From assembly GCA_022885665.1 (NCBI GenBank), contig JAGQDJ010000608.1, positions 310,001-374,000 on the forward strand: DNA of 64,000 nt, written 5' to 3'. This DNA comes from Triops longicaudatus (taxonomy: Eukaryota; Arthropoda; Branchiopoda; Notostraca; Triopsidae). Under the pieces are notes generated by a model. The model did not search any database. It was not told the DNA's origin and was given only the letters and a program-made list of their open reading frames with translations. Both the position numbers and the translations under genes were made by a program. Below are positions 14,301 through 26,665 of this stretch, piece after piece; the first letter of the stretch is position 1, and each line of letters begins with the position of its first letter.

Positions 14301-16958
14301 TGTGCCTTCCCAGAAAGTGCTTTGTCCCTCGAGAAATTAACACAAGGATCATTAGCTAATAATGGGGTTCCTAATAAATATGATTAGCGTATTTCTCGTA
14401 AGATAGATGTTTGGGTGCTTTTGAGGGGGTAAAAGATGCCCGAGGTTGATAGTGATGGGTAGAAACGACTTTACTTGCGACACGGGAAGAGGAAAGGCTA
14501 AGCTTATTGTTTCTGCCTGACAGCTGCAATTTTCGAGCTGGCAGGCTGAAAGCAAGCTGGCCCTTTTTATAAGGGTTACGCGAAGGGTCTCTTTTGGCTG
14601 CTGCTGGTGGTAGTGGTTTCATTATTGCCCCAGTGCCATACGCCGCACAGTCCTTTTCCGAACATTGTGGAAAGTCTACTCGCACAGCTGTAACGTCAGC
14701 GTCAGGCAAATTCCGGTATTTTGTGTGAGCTTCTGCTTCCCTTCAGCTCTTTGGCCGTGTGTGTCGTAAGGTACTGGGTTCCTCTCTATGGAGGAGGACA
14801 GATGGATTGAGAAGGGGAGTGCACAGACACACCAAATAAAAAAAAGTTTGGAAAAAGGGAGACCCACTTTTACATATGGATATATAGCCCCCAAGCTTCA
14901 CTGCCTCCCTGCTACTCTAGTAAGAAATGTCGTACTTGCTTGCAAAAGATTCATTTCTGGAAAACTTTTTGTCAGACATTTATTTCGAGAAAAAAGGGAA
15001 AGGAGAAGAGAGCTTAAAGCTTGAGACGCACACACAAGAAGAAAAATTCTTTCTAGTTAACGACACAGGCTTTTTGCTTTTTTGGAGAGAGCGAAGCGCT
15101 TTCCAGAGAAACGGAACAAAGAGATGAGGAGGGGGTGAAAAAAGGGGGACTGAAGAGGCAGAGGGCAAGACGTCTGCGACGACGTAGGAGTGAGAATGTG
15201 TTAAAAAAGAGCGATATTTTGGGGTGTTTTATGGCAAAGGTTGCCGCGTTTGCCTGGAAAAAAGATGAAGGTTAAGGAATGGTGGCAAAGTTCTGCAGAA
15301 AAGCTGAAAATTTTCGTTGAATCTTGCACCAAATACATACGTGTCCTTCGCGTGAACCTCGAATCTAAATATGTCATGGGTTGTTCGAAAATTGCAGCAG
15401 CAAGTATGGACAAGAGAACATGAAATGTCTTCTCTTGTCTATGGTGTTTGTAAAGCAATCACTGGAACGAATGTCATGCAATGTCGACGGAAACAGGTCA
15501 GTACTGTCTAGGCTTGTTAGTTGTCCGAGGTTAAGACTTGGGAAGATTCTAATTGGGGCGAGCTAGGCGAGTGCGTAAGTACTCTCAGACCGGCAGGCTT
15601 CGCTTTGCGCGCCATTGAAGGGAGCATTTTCTGTATCTCCCATTGGTGGGTGCACGTGAGCCTTACTACGGATGTCATACGCTAACATTCAGATATATTC
15701 CTGGCATAACTAACGCACTATGATAAAGTGGGGTTTTATTTGTCCAGTAGGAAAAATTGATTAATGGGAAAACAATTCTTGACTAAAGGTTACGTTGTAC
15801 GCCCCAGTCGAGAGCGTATCCGCGTGCGCTTTTGTACGAGAAGCAAAAAAGGGTTGGCGAGCGAGGTCGAAGGGGAGGTTTTCTATCTAATAAGATGAAC
15901 GATTTTGGAGGTTGATGGGTGGGCGCGAGTCTTTCTGGTTGTCTCAAAACAAAGCCCTGTACTAAGGTGCAGATAGGCAGCAAGGACGATCAACCTAAGA
16001 GTGGAGGGAAAAAAGCGAAGAAAACCGTAAAAAAGTGACGAGACACTAGAACCCGCAAGCGCTTTAGTTTTTCTGTGTCGTCTTTCTTTTTCTTATACAA
16101 GGCTTGAGCCTTGTGCCCCAAAACTTCTCAAGACAGACGCCTACTAATGGAGGCTCACGTGCACTTGGCTCGGCGTTTCAAAATTTAATAGCTTGTCTCG
16201 CGTTGAGCCTGAACCGAAATTCCATAGAGCGCTCTGGTAAAAAAGGCGCCCGCATTTCACCTTTGACTTTATTGCGTGGGTGGTTTAGTAGACTAGAAGA
16301 AAGCAACAGGCCCCTCCATATTACGCCCCACCAAGCAAGAAGAGCAAATTTCTCTTAAGTTTAGGCAAAGAAACGGGACGCATACTCGAAAGTCTTCCTT
16401 CGTAATGGGGGAAACTTGTGATGCTTTTGTTTGCGGGTCCCAGGGAATCCGTGCTTCCATGCGCTGCGTCGTTGATTTAGTTGAACTATTTCGCACACGT
16501 TGACGACGTTAAGTAAATCCAATGACAGGAGATTAGAGGAACCAAAAAAAAAGGGCCTCGCCGTGCTTAATTTCCGAATTGAGGTCACTTTTTCGAAGCG
16601 GTAGGAAAAGAAGATGATAGCTGGCTTTCTGAACTTTCTTTGACCAAACAAATCATTAAGCAAGATTTTTACGGGAGAAAGACTTCCTTCCCGGTCACAC
16701 CAAATAAGCAACCTGCTCCCATTTACCGAGCATGCCACCTCAATGGCGCATTGGAAGGCAACCATGAGGGCCTTTCACTTGTCGTTTGTGTCCTCTTTCA
16801 ACTTCCTCTGGCTCGCTTTGATTTGGGCCTGAAACCACACACATAAGATTAAGAAGGATACGGTTATTAAGCTGCCTGAGTGAAATTAACTAGTGGTATT
16901 TCTCTGAATACAAGCCCATAAATTAAACCCCTGTCCCTTTTGCTTTTGCCTGGTTAAA

Positions 16959-16971
16959 GGGGGGGGGGGGG
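16959..16971. repeat. G13 homopolymer
   Basis: An uninterrupted run of 13 G residues in non-coding sequence. Confidence 0.8.
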
Positions 16972-19900
16972 AATGAACGGCAAAACGTAGTATACGTTTG
17001 TGTGCATAGCGGTTTGAAAAGGAATAAAAGAAAACGTTGTGAGCGGTCGTTAGCATTTTCAAGGATTCATCGAAAAACCCGTCAGCGAGGTGAGATGACC
17101 AACAGCAAAAGCGTCTAATGTCCCCGAAGTTCTCCTCGGGCTGGGTTCGATGCTAAAGAGGCCTTATGAATGAGAAAGTTACGAACATCCTCCCATGCGG
17201 AGTAGCTGACCTGCTGCCAGGTGTGTGTCATTGACAGCCACACCTGCCTCATACCATTCTGCAACAGCCAGGCTTGATACAAGCTCCCAAGCCCGTGTGA
17301 GGCACCGCGGTGGTGTATGTACGGAGCCCCTAGTACCATTTTTTTGTTGTTCGACACATATACGAACCAAATTACATGCTCGGTGCTGTAAAACATGATA
17401 GTAATCTAGGTGAAGTTTATATTTCTGTAATTAGCCGTCAAAAGTCGGCAAAGTTGGAAAGGAAACTGACCAAAAACGCGTTTACCAGACGTGAAACGAG
17501 ATTCTGACAGCTGTTTTGCAATTCGGAACAATTGTCCTTTGTTGTCTACCTGAGTTTTAAGGTATTAGAACTGGGTTTTGCGCAACTTGAGGGGATTTTG
17601 GGAAGCGTTTCATGCTTTGTTAAGGAAATGTTTGAAATGTTAAAAAGTAAAACTTAAATCACGCCAAAGTTGGGAAATCTGCGTTTTTGCAAAGCCTGTC
17701 AACTTACGGAGCCTTTCTCTGTCCCTGCAGCGCTAGGGACCGGGGGTTCGAGCCAAGTTCTTCTCTTCAAGAGCTTGACAATTGCTTGTGATAGCTCTAT
17801 TTAGCAGCCGCGCTGTCATACGACACATGTCTCTTGTACGAATCCCGCGCCAAACCTGAGTACCTTTTCTCAAACTGGCTATTTGCTAGGGGAGTTTATT
17901 TCTGGCTACCTTCGGAAACGGGGCTGCCTATGCTACACCGGGTCTTTGGCTCGCGTTAATAAACGCTTTCAACGCGGTTTGTTGCAAGAGTAGCAAAACC
18001 TGATTTGCCAATTTGTTCCAAACACGACTATCCCCAAAGCCAGAACTGTCCTAAAAGATGAGCTAAAAGCGCACGCAGGTTACTAATCCATGGCAGCTTT
18101 CGTGATGCCGAAAGTTTCACCAAGTTTCCGTAGCCACAGTTCACCTGTCGAAGGGCTTAAGTTGAAGAAGCCATTTTTCAATAAGATTTAAATATTGTAG
18201 CAATGAAGAAAGTAGTTTAGTGTCTTAGGGCGCGTGTTCGTAAGCTCTGTCAAAAGAACAGCGAGAAGCGTGGTGCCACACTCGTTGTTATGCAAGTAGT
18301 ATGTATATTAGAATAGGGCGCTTGATCTCAAGCCCACGCATGGACTTCCGCGATGCGAAATATCCTCGTTAAGTGAACGTCCATGTAGTTTATTACGGCT
18401 GTTCTTTATGCACCTTTTGGCGGCTACAATACAATCTAACATAGAATTATTATTAGCTTCCTTGACACGTCCATTTTGCCCAGCTATAGAAATGGGTGGC
18501 GGAGGAAAAGCGTGTTTCTACCTCCGCTATTTGTTATAACAAACAAGCGGCGAAAGAGCCAAGATGCGGTAAACAAGGTCTCCAACGCCCTTCGTCTAGT
18601 AGTCTCGCCTTTCGAAAACTTCCTCCCCCCGTTTTTCCGGGGTAGAGAGGACGGCCACCCTGGAGGATTGCAAGGAGGGTGAGGAATGCAACGGTTTCCT
18701 GGTAATCGAACGCAAAAGTTTGCCTGTGGCATACGCGCTACGCTAGCCTACTGTTTACACCGTTGCTTGTCCGCCCGCGCCCTTATGCCTTCGTGCGAGC
18801 GTTCAAGTACCGTGATACGGTGTAACTGCACTGCTTCTCGCCGGCCAGAGTGGCTTCCAGGCGGGGTTGTTGCCATCCGTTGACAGACGTCGACAAGGGA
18901 GCATCGGGCGTTGCGTCCGCACGCTTGCCAGTGGCCTTTACCGTACCGCTAACCCTGCTGTGATTTGGTGCCTGATTGGGCTGGCGTTCGGCGTCAGGGA
19001 CTAGAAGCTTGTAGTAGAAGAGCGAGCGTGGGTAGTTTTGTATCCTATAAATCTATGATAAAAACGTAAATCAAAACGAAGAGCGCGTATTGGCGCGACA
19101 CACCAGTCGGTATTGTGACGTCATGGCATGTTGAGGGGGGATGCGTTGGAGGGTTGCTTTGGAAACGGTGGCGTCGCTAAGGACGCTTTATAGATGCGAG
19201 GTATCGGCGTTATCTAGAGCCCACAGGTTGAACTCGGCAGCTCCTTATCGATGCTTATTCGCTCGTTGTGCGCATGTAGGGCATTTTTTGTTTCTCCCTT
19301 CTGTGCTTCTGTTTTTTTCCCCATTTTGGCATGCACGCAAGCCAAAGCAGAAAGCTGGCACCAATTTGAATAAGAGCGAAGCGCGCTTTCTCAACCAGAG
19401 AAACGGATTTTGCAGGGAGGGAGGGGGAGGGGTGGGCGACGCACTCAACCGTGACCCGATAGCTCATTGAGTACTAAAAGGGGAGTATGGGGATATTGGT
19501 GCTTTTGACGTAACTGTGCAGTACTTAAAGTGTACAATAGCGAACGGGTTGTATGAATGTCGTACACTTGAGGGATGACGTTATCAGCGTCTTGTTGACA
19601 CCATTAACGCGATACACAGGTGAGTGAAGTCTGTTGACGTAAGCAGGAGTCAGGTCCTTGTGTATATCGGGATTGAAGTCAGAGCCAACCTTGTTGTATT
19701 AAAAACTGGGTGAAGAAAATATTTCACGTCTGTTGACACGACCTTGCGTGATGTGTTGAGGAGAATTCTACGCAAAAATAAGCCTTTCGAGCTACGTAAA
19801 ATTGTTGGGATAATAGAAGGTTTGTTGTCGTGGAATTGGGACTCAAAGCTGTACTATACTTAACGTACCTGTTTGTCCTTCCTTCACGTTTATATGAAAT

Positions 19901-22900
19901 TCAGGGATAGACAAAGAAAGAGAGAGGAAAAAGGTTCGGCGTCAATGTGGAATATTCCTTCCTTTTTAAATAGCCGAATCTGTCAGAGCGAGTAGCTACG
20001 GAAAATGAAGGGAAGGCAAACATAAAAGAAGAAAAGCTTTACAGCGAGTCAGCTTTAGCTAGCGAAGTAAGTAAGCAAAAAGGAAAAACGTATTAGCATA
20101 TGATATGCACGGCATCGGTTGCGAGGCTGAGAGCGTGGTGTTTGTGGGGCGGTTTGATTACCATGCGGACATTACACATCTCGCCGGGGCCCGGCATATG
20201 CCCCCCCCCCTCCCCCTGGTCCAACTCCCCTTATTTGGACATCCCCTTTTTCCTTAGTTACGTGATGACGACATCCACGGGCATATCCTCTCCCCTTCAA
20301 AGCCCCTTAACTAAAACATAAGCAACAAGGGCACATTTTGCATACGTCTTTTTCATGGACGCGTACTAAAAAGGTGTATGGCGTATCGTTTCCCATGAAC
20401 GGATACAACGATAAGGGCCATTGTCAGCGTTGGGGAAGCATCCGTTCCGTTCGTGAAGGTACGGTTTTTATTGGATTTTTTTTTCTTTTAAAAAGAAAAA
20501 GGCATGACACGGGAAATCACGGACTACGTTGCTGACATCTAGAACGTTCAAGTAGGAAAGCAGGTCATTTTCGTTTCGGACTATTTAATGATCTCAATAA
20601 CAGAATAAAGTTCCTTGGGAACCTGTGTATACCTATTCTGGGCAAAAACAGTACATGACTCGTTGCAGAAAACTAGTCCGATTGGGTTAGTAGACAAATG
20701 AAGCTAAAAATACCTTAAAATTGAATATTCATAAAAAGTCAATCACAACTTTGGTATATGACATTGCTTAAGTACGGTGTATTGAGCAATGACAACCTTT
20801 GCGTTGTTCCTGACTTCTTTTCGGGTGCGGGAACAGCAGCATTTTACAGGAATGGAGAAGAGAGAAAGGCTAGGTCTAGGAAAAATGGAATGGGTATGTG
20901 ATGTGTGTAAGAGGGAGAAGTCATTGTGGCGCGTCGAAAAGCATTTTCAGAGTCCTGGCACTGATCAATGCGAAAGACCTTACCGTCTATAAAAGACTGA
21001 GAGCGCATGGATCAAGGGTCTCGGGCATGAGTGGTGATTGTGCAAAGCCACTTGGCGGGATGGGTTTGCCTTTGGCCTCTGCCTGCCTTTGCCTTCCCTG
21101 GGTTGTCTGCCTGAAAAACCCCAACGCTGCTAGCGTGCTTGGTGTGTGTGTTTGCTCTATTCCTATGTCTCTCTCGCTCGCTCCTCACTGGCGTTCTCTC
21201 TGGGTTGTGTTCTCTCTCTATTACCCCCAAGATAGGGACAGTGGATATGTATTGATCGGCTAAGAAGCAAGCGGATGGGTATCCTCGGAGTCCGCGTCCG
21301 GGAGTTAGCGCAGATGGCCACAAACCAACCCCACCAACGTTCATACATACATATACATAGATACACTCACGCATACACAGGGAGAAGAGAGATAATGCAG
21401 GCAAAAAGAAGCCAAGAAAAGGGGTGGCAGTGGTGGTAGGTTAGGGAGGGGGGACCTAACGGGTACGATAGATTGAGAGGGAGGAGTGGGGGTAGGGTTG
21501 TGTAGGTAAGGGTTTTCCAAGCCCATACTTTCCCCTCTACCACCTTCTATTCCATTGTGTGGCCCCTATAGAGTATGGTGAACGCGTGAAAAGCCATTGC
21601 CGAGACAAGTTGGCACGGATCCATAGTCGGTATGCGCATATTCCGCCTCTTCCTTTTCTCCACCCATCCCATTTCATCGTGTCTTCCTTGACAAGCTAGC
21701 AATAAAGGGCAATATCGAAAGGCTAATAGGGACTACATTGATGAGATGAACAATTAGAATAGGGACTAAGTACAGTAGTGCACGTTTATATTAATTTAGG
21801 GGGGTCTTCATTAGTGTGATGAAGGATGGAACACAAAACTAATAGCGATACTGCAATAAAAGGCTGCCATTCAAAATGCATACCGTTCAGGACACCGTCT
21901 CGGTAAGATTTTTTCTCCAACGTATTGTCAGGAATGAATAATGTATTGTGGTTTCGCTCACAAGGTTTATACATATGATTATAGGGCATTCTTCCACCAA
22001 AAGATTTGCTGACGTTTAGTTGTTGACTTAAGACATCTGTTATAAAGTAACTTCAATGTTATCGCGTATCGAGTCCGGTGAAAGCTAGAAAAGAAATCTT
22101 TGAGGCAGGAATAACAATAATAAAAAAATCAACAAGATAGCCGCGCCGTGTTATCGGGATCGGACGAATCTGACGCACTAGCTATTTCGGTTTTTAGTTG
22201 GGTAGGTCTCAGAATTGGCTTCCCTGGGACATGTCCAAGGAAAGGTTGGCCATCGTTGGTAAAACGTTTAAAAATGTGGGAGGCGACGAGGGCATGGGTA
22301 GCTTAGTATACCTAGAAACGAATAAGACGAAGTTGAAATAAGGCTAAAAGGCCTACTAAAATTCCCTCGTATGATTTTGGGTTTGAGGGGTAAGTAATGA
22401 TAGGTATTGATGGGTGAATCTTTAGGGCAGGTTTGTCATCCCGACTAATTGCGATGAGGTAGGTAGGTAGAAGCATAGGAGGGAAATCCTGCGTGTGGGA
22501 GGGGCTCGAGTCCTCCCTGTCGTATTTGGGGTAATATTCATGGTGTGTCTTCCCTTTTGTCTCCTGTGATTAACCTGTGTCATTGGGGTTGACAGGCGAG
22601 GCTTTTCGCGGATTGTCCGGAAAATCGCTGTACGTTTTGGCTGTGAGCCCATGTGTGTTATCTAATCCAATATCGTGTGGGTTTTTCCTTGTCCCCTTTT
22701 TTATGGCTGATGTCGGCATTGAGCCATATAATTTAGGGCAGCCGTGTGTGGTGTAGCAACTCATCATAGCGATTATGAAAAAGCTTTAGAAAATTGATCT
22801 GCCGAGGTTCTGATTTTTGTCCGGGCCGTGAACCGTCCCCGGCGAGTTCCGTCTGAGCCGGCTCATTTCCAGGTAAAAAGTAAGGTGTCTTTGCCTCTTG

Positions 22901-25900
22901 GAGGATATCCCTTCTGGCCTTGTGTGGATGTGTGTGGTTGGGTGTATATTCGCTGTTTAAAAGCCAAGGATCTGTAACGATAGGGAAGGGGCAGGCATGC
23001 ATTTCCAGACTTTTATACCTGCCTGACGACCTTGGTGCGATCTTAAGCACACCGACTGCTTGAGCAACACGGGATCAAGTCCCTAGGCGCTATACATCAT
23101 CGAGAGACTTTCGGGGGGCGCGAATCGTGTCCATCTCAATCCTCCAGTTAGCGGCGCCGACGGTGAAGGGGCAGACAAGTGTTAAATAGCAATCGTATTT
23201 GTCTTAGTGACAACCTCGAGCCAAAATTGAAAACTTAATTCGATTTCGCAAGCTTTTTTCATTAGAGGCCTCACTTCATTGCCAGAGTGTTGTCCACGTC
23301 ACACTTGACAGCTTATTTGGAATAGAGAGCTACCGACAAAATCAGGTATAGTACTCTAGCGAAGAAACAAGTTCTACTCTAAAGAAACAGAAAGAAAAGA
23401 TGAAAGGGATCTTATGTAACAACGAAAACTAGCACTCAAATAGGATAACATCGCAGGGAAACTCAACTAGTGTTACGTCCGTAAATCGATATTCTGTAGA
23501 CATTTTATCGGTTTAGAGAAGTCTTCTTGGGCTGTAAAGCGCATTCGTGTTAATTGAGTCACTGGTATATTTGAGACATGGCATAACACAAAGTAAAATT
23601 GTTCGATTTATTTTGTTCAAATTATTGTTCCAAAATTCGAAAATGTTTTAGAAAGGGTATGTTTAAGGGATAAGGGGGGAAGGGAGAGACATTTTTCAAA
23701 ACGGTGTCACGAGGAGGAGATTTGTATCGGTTTACAAAGGTTATCGATTTGGGGAGGTATCCATAGCGTGAACTTGACTGGCTTTTGTAGGCCGTGCGGC
23801 TCTGGTGCGTTACTGTCCCATTAACCGGCATCCAGTGTAACGGTCCATCTCTGCGTATAATAAAGGACCGAGCGCTCTTGTGATCCGTTCCAATTCCGGA
23901 GAATCGAAGACGAGAGCTTAAGTTGGAAGCCTTGACCCGTTGGCATGGGTTCGAAATGTTTCCACGTTACTACAGCTTTCCCTTGTGTATGTGAGCCCTT
24001 TGGTAACACAACGCAAGTTAGCTTGTTGGCATAAGATATGGTCAAAAGCGGAGGTAACGAGAAATAAGCATCACCACGAGAGATCTGAAAGTAGCCCATG
24101 AGTTTTGTTTCAACCAGATGAGAACCTCGTCTTTTTTACCGTTTTTTCCAAGGGGGCGAAGGGTCCGATAAGGGAGCTTTGTTGAGCGGCTATTACTCGA
24201 CGAGTTTTTAGCAGCTAATACAGTACTGTGGTCATCCTTTCTCTCTCTCCTCTTCTCTTTGTGACACGCATTCGTTCCACAAGTTGTGCTCTTCGTTCAA
24301 CTTCTAGTTACTACGTGACGAGCCAGGCCCACTACTAGCCCAAGCTAGCACGGCTTCCCCCCGTAATGTAAATGTATCGATTCGACAAGTACAAACACAT
24401 TTTGTGACCTCTACTCGTTGGGGTTTATGAACGATTCACACTTTTGAATTCCAATTTTTTTTTATCCCCGTGAAATGACCCTTGAACCCTCGACTTGTGG
24501 AGGAGGCATATGTAGACGTTTAAAAAATTGCCATCCCATCGCAGACTCCATGACATCCTGTTTAGGTGACGGGGCTTGTGGACTAAGCTTTTTTACATGA
24601 AGAAAAGGTGCCTTAAAAGGGTGATGTGATGGCATATTTTTTTTTTTAGTGGACGTGGACGCTTGAATGTTATGTGACATGACCATTTTGCCTGCTTGGT
24701 GTTGCATATCCTTTCGTCTAGACGAGAGCACCTTGAGCTTTCTGACAAAAGGTTTGCTGGAAAGATAGAAAGAAAAGGGAGAGAGAAAGAGAGACCATGG
24801 GTCTGGTGCTACAGGAGGACATTGCTGTCTGTGTGTGTCCTCCACCGATGGTACTAGCGATTAGACAAGGCAAGAAGAATAGCCGCCAGCTATTAACTTT
24901 CCTTGTCCCTTATTGAATATAGATTTTTGGTCCCGTTTCGTTGCCTCATTGGGCTGAAACCTTGTATTCAACATACTTGAAAACTTGGATAAACTCTTAC
25001 CTGGCAAAGATAAAGGAGGCTTTTTTTCTTCCGTCCCCAACATAAAGAAAAAGTCAAACTGATCTGTTCGAACCTCGTGGAGGGGCATGCCCCCAGCCCT
25101 TCCCATGAAAACAGCTAAAGGTCGGTATCTTATTTACCAGATTGCAAGAAAACGGACAAAGGAAAACGGTAAGCTAGCTTGGTGAGGTCTTTTTCGTTAC
25201 CTTTTCGAAAAACGTTAAACACGACACTGATGGCACCGGTGGTTGTGATCCCTGACCCTGATAAGTCACAGCATCTCGCAAACTTGAAAAGTACCCTGGC
25301 GCATCATTTCGTTTTGCCTTGTCGGCAGGGTAACAAAAAAGTAAGAAAACCCCAGAGTCGCCGAAGAAAATAACTCCTTGAATTCCCGTAAAAAAAAAGA
25401 AACCCAAACCAAAAACTTGTCTTGCTGCAAATTCTTGGAAGAAAGATGCCAGGGAGGTCAGCAACTTATTATATTTTTCTCCTTATCCGTCTAGCTGATC
25501 AACTCTATAATCATGTAGAGGTCTTTTTGCTGAAAAACACACCCGAAAACAAGTGTAAACGAACCATACAAGTTGTTCCTCGTAGACGATTATCGTGGCT
25601 CAAAAGTTGGGGAACAATGAACCACATAAAGAAGCGAACCGCAGTATCGAAACTTGTTAAACAGAAGAATAAGGAAGAATAACGGAACAAGGACAAGGAT
25701 TCTGGCGATCTGCGTTCGATTCGGGTCTGTTTTACTTCATGGAAATTCTACGTGAGAAGCACTTAATATTCAGACGCTTTCTCTAAAATTGTGAAGGCCA
25801 CTAAAACGTTATGGGACCATTGGCCATATTGAACTGCAAATGTACGTATGGGAACTTTATAGCGACAATGTTACACGACAAAGAGTTTGTCCTTAAACGT

Positions 25901-26665
25901 TTGGCCTTAAATAGCGTAATTCTATTACATTCGGATCAACTCGATGTCTTTTTGTTGGTGTTGTTTCGAACCCATGATTAACAAGGTCAGAAATAGTATT
26001 GTACTCATCAAATGGAGCGGTATTGTACTCAGCAAATAAGAAAAAGACTCCACGTTGAATCTTGAAAGATTTATTGGTTAACTTTGTTCTCGTAGCGTAG
26101 GCTACTGCAGCTCAATGCAACAACACTCACGCAACCTGCCGTGTAAATAGAATAGGTTGCTATGCCACGGCTCGTTCATTCAGACTAACACAGTACTTAC
26201 GGAACTATGACAGCGTCCAAGAAGTCATGAGACGATTGGATACGGCATGAATGAAGCGCGCGTAGCGGAACTTACGGGCCGAGCTAATTCTTAAAGGGTT
26301 GTGCGACAAAGACACCGAGCTTAGAACACATGTCCCCCCGTTCAATAATGGGTTATTACTCTACGGATGAACTCGGTGGCTTTTTTATGTCTGACATTCT
26401 CGCCAATCAAGACGTTAGGCATGCTTGTCATATGCTACATTCTTTGTTGACTAACTTAATAATGAAAACTGCTAAGAAGCGCAGAAATTTATCAGGTACG
26501 GGCACACGTTATCATGAGCTATCATTGCCTATCTCATCCCTATGTGGCACGTATACGATTAAAGGGGATTAGCACTTTTTATTCTCGTTGGTGTCTTTTG
26601 TGCGAAAGTGTTGAACCATACGGATCGAAAAAATTTTTGTTTTATGCCAGTTTTATGTGCTCTAG

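Larger units (their letters stand above)
1..26654. other. 26-kb stretch without recognisable coding exons
   Basis: I see no protein-coding exon here that I can support on either strand. The open frames are short, lack recognisable motifs and often overlap in several frames. The stretch is visibly richer in G+C patches than the right half of the window, for example 1.64-1.86 kb, 11.4-12.0 kb and 18.5-19.4 kb. It contains TATA-like sites, homopolymer runs and recurring GTACTGTAC-type palindromes. Because the plus-strand ZMIZ/tonalli gene next to it lacks its N-terminal domain, this stretch may contain its promoter, 5' UTR exons and long first introns. I searched by eye on the plus strand for codons of the conserved N-terminal tryptophan-cysteine motifs of ZMIZ proteins and did not find them. 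Confidence 0.5.
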
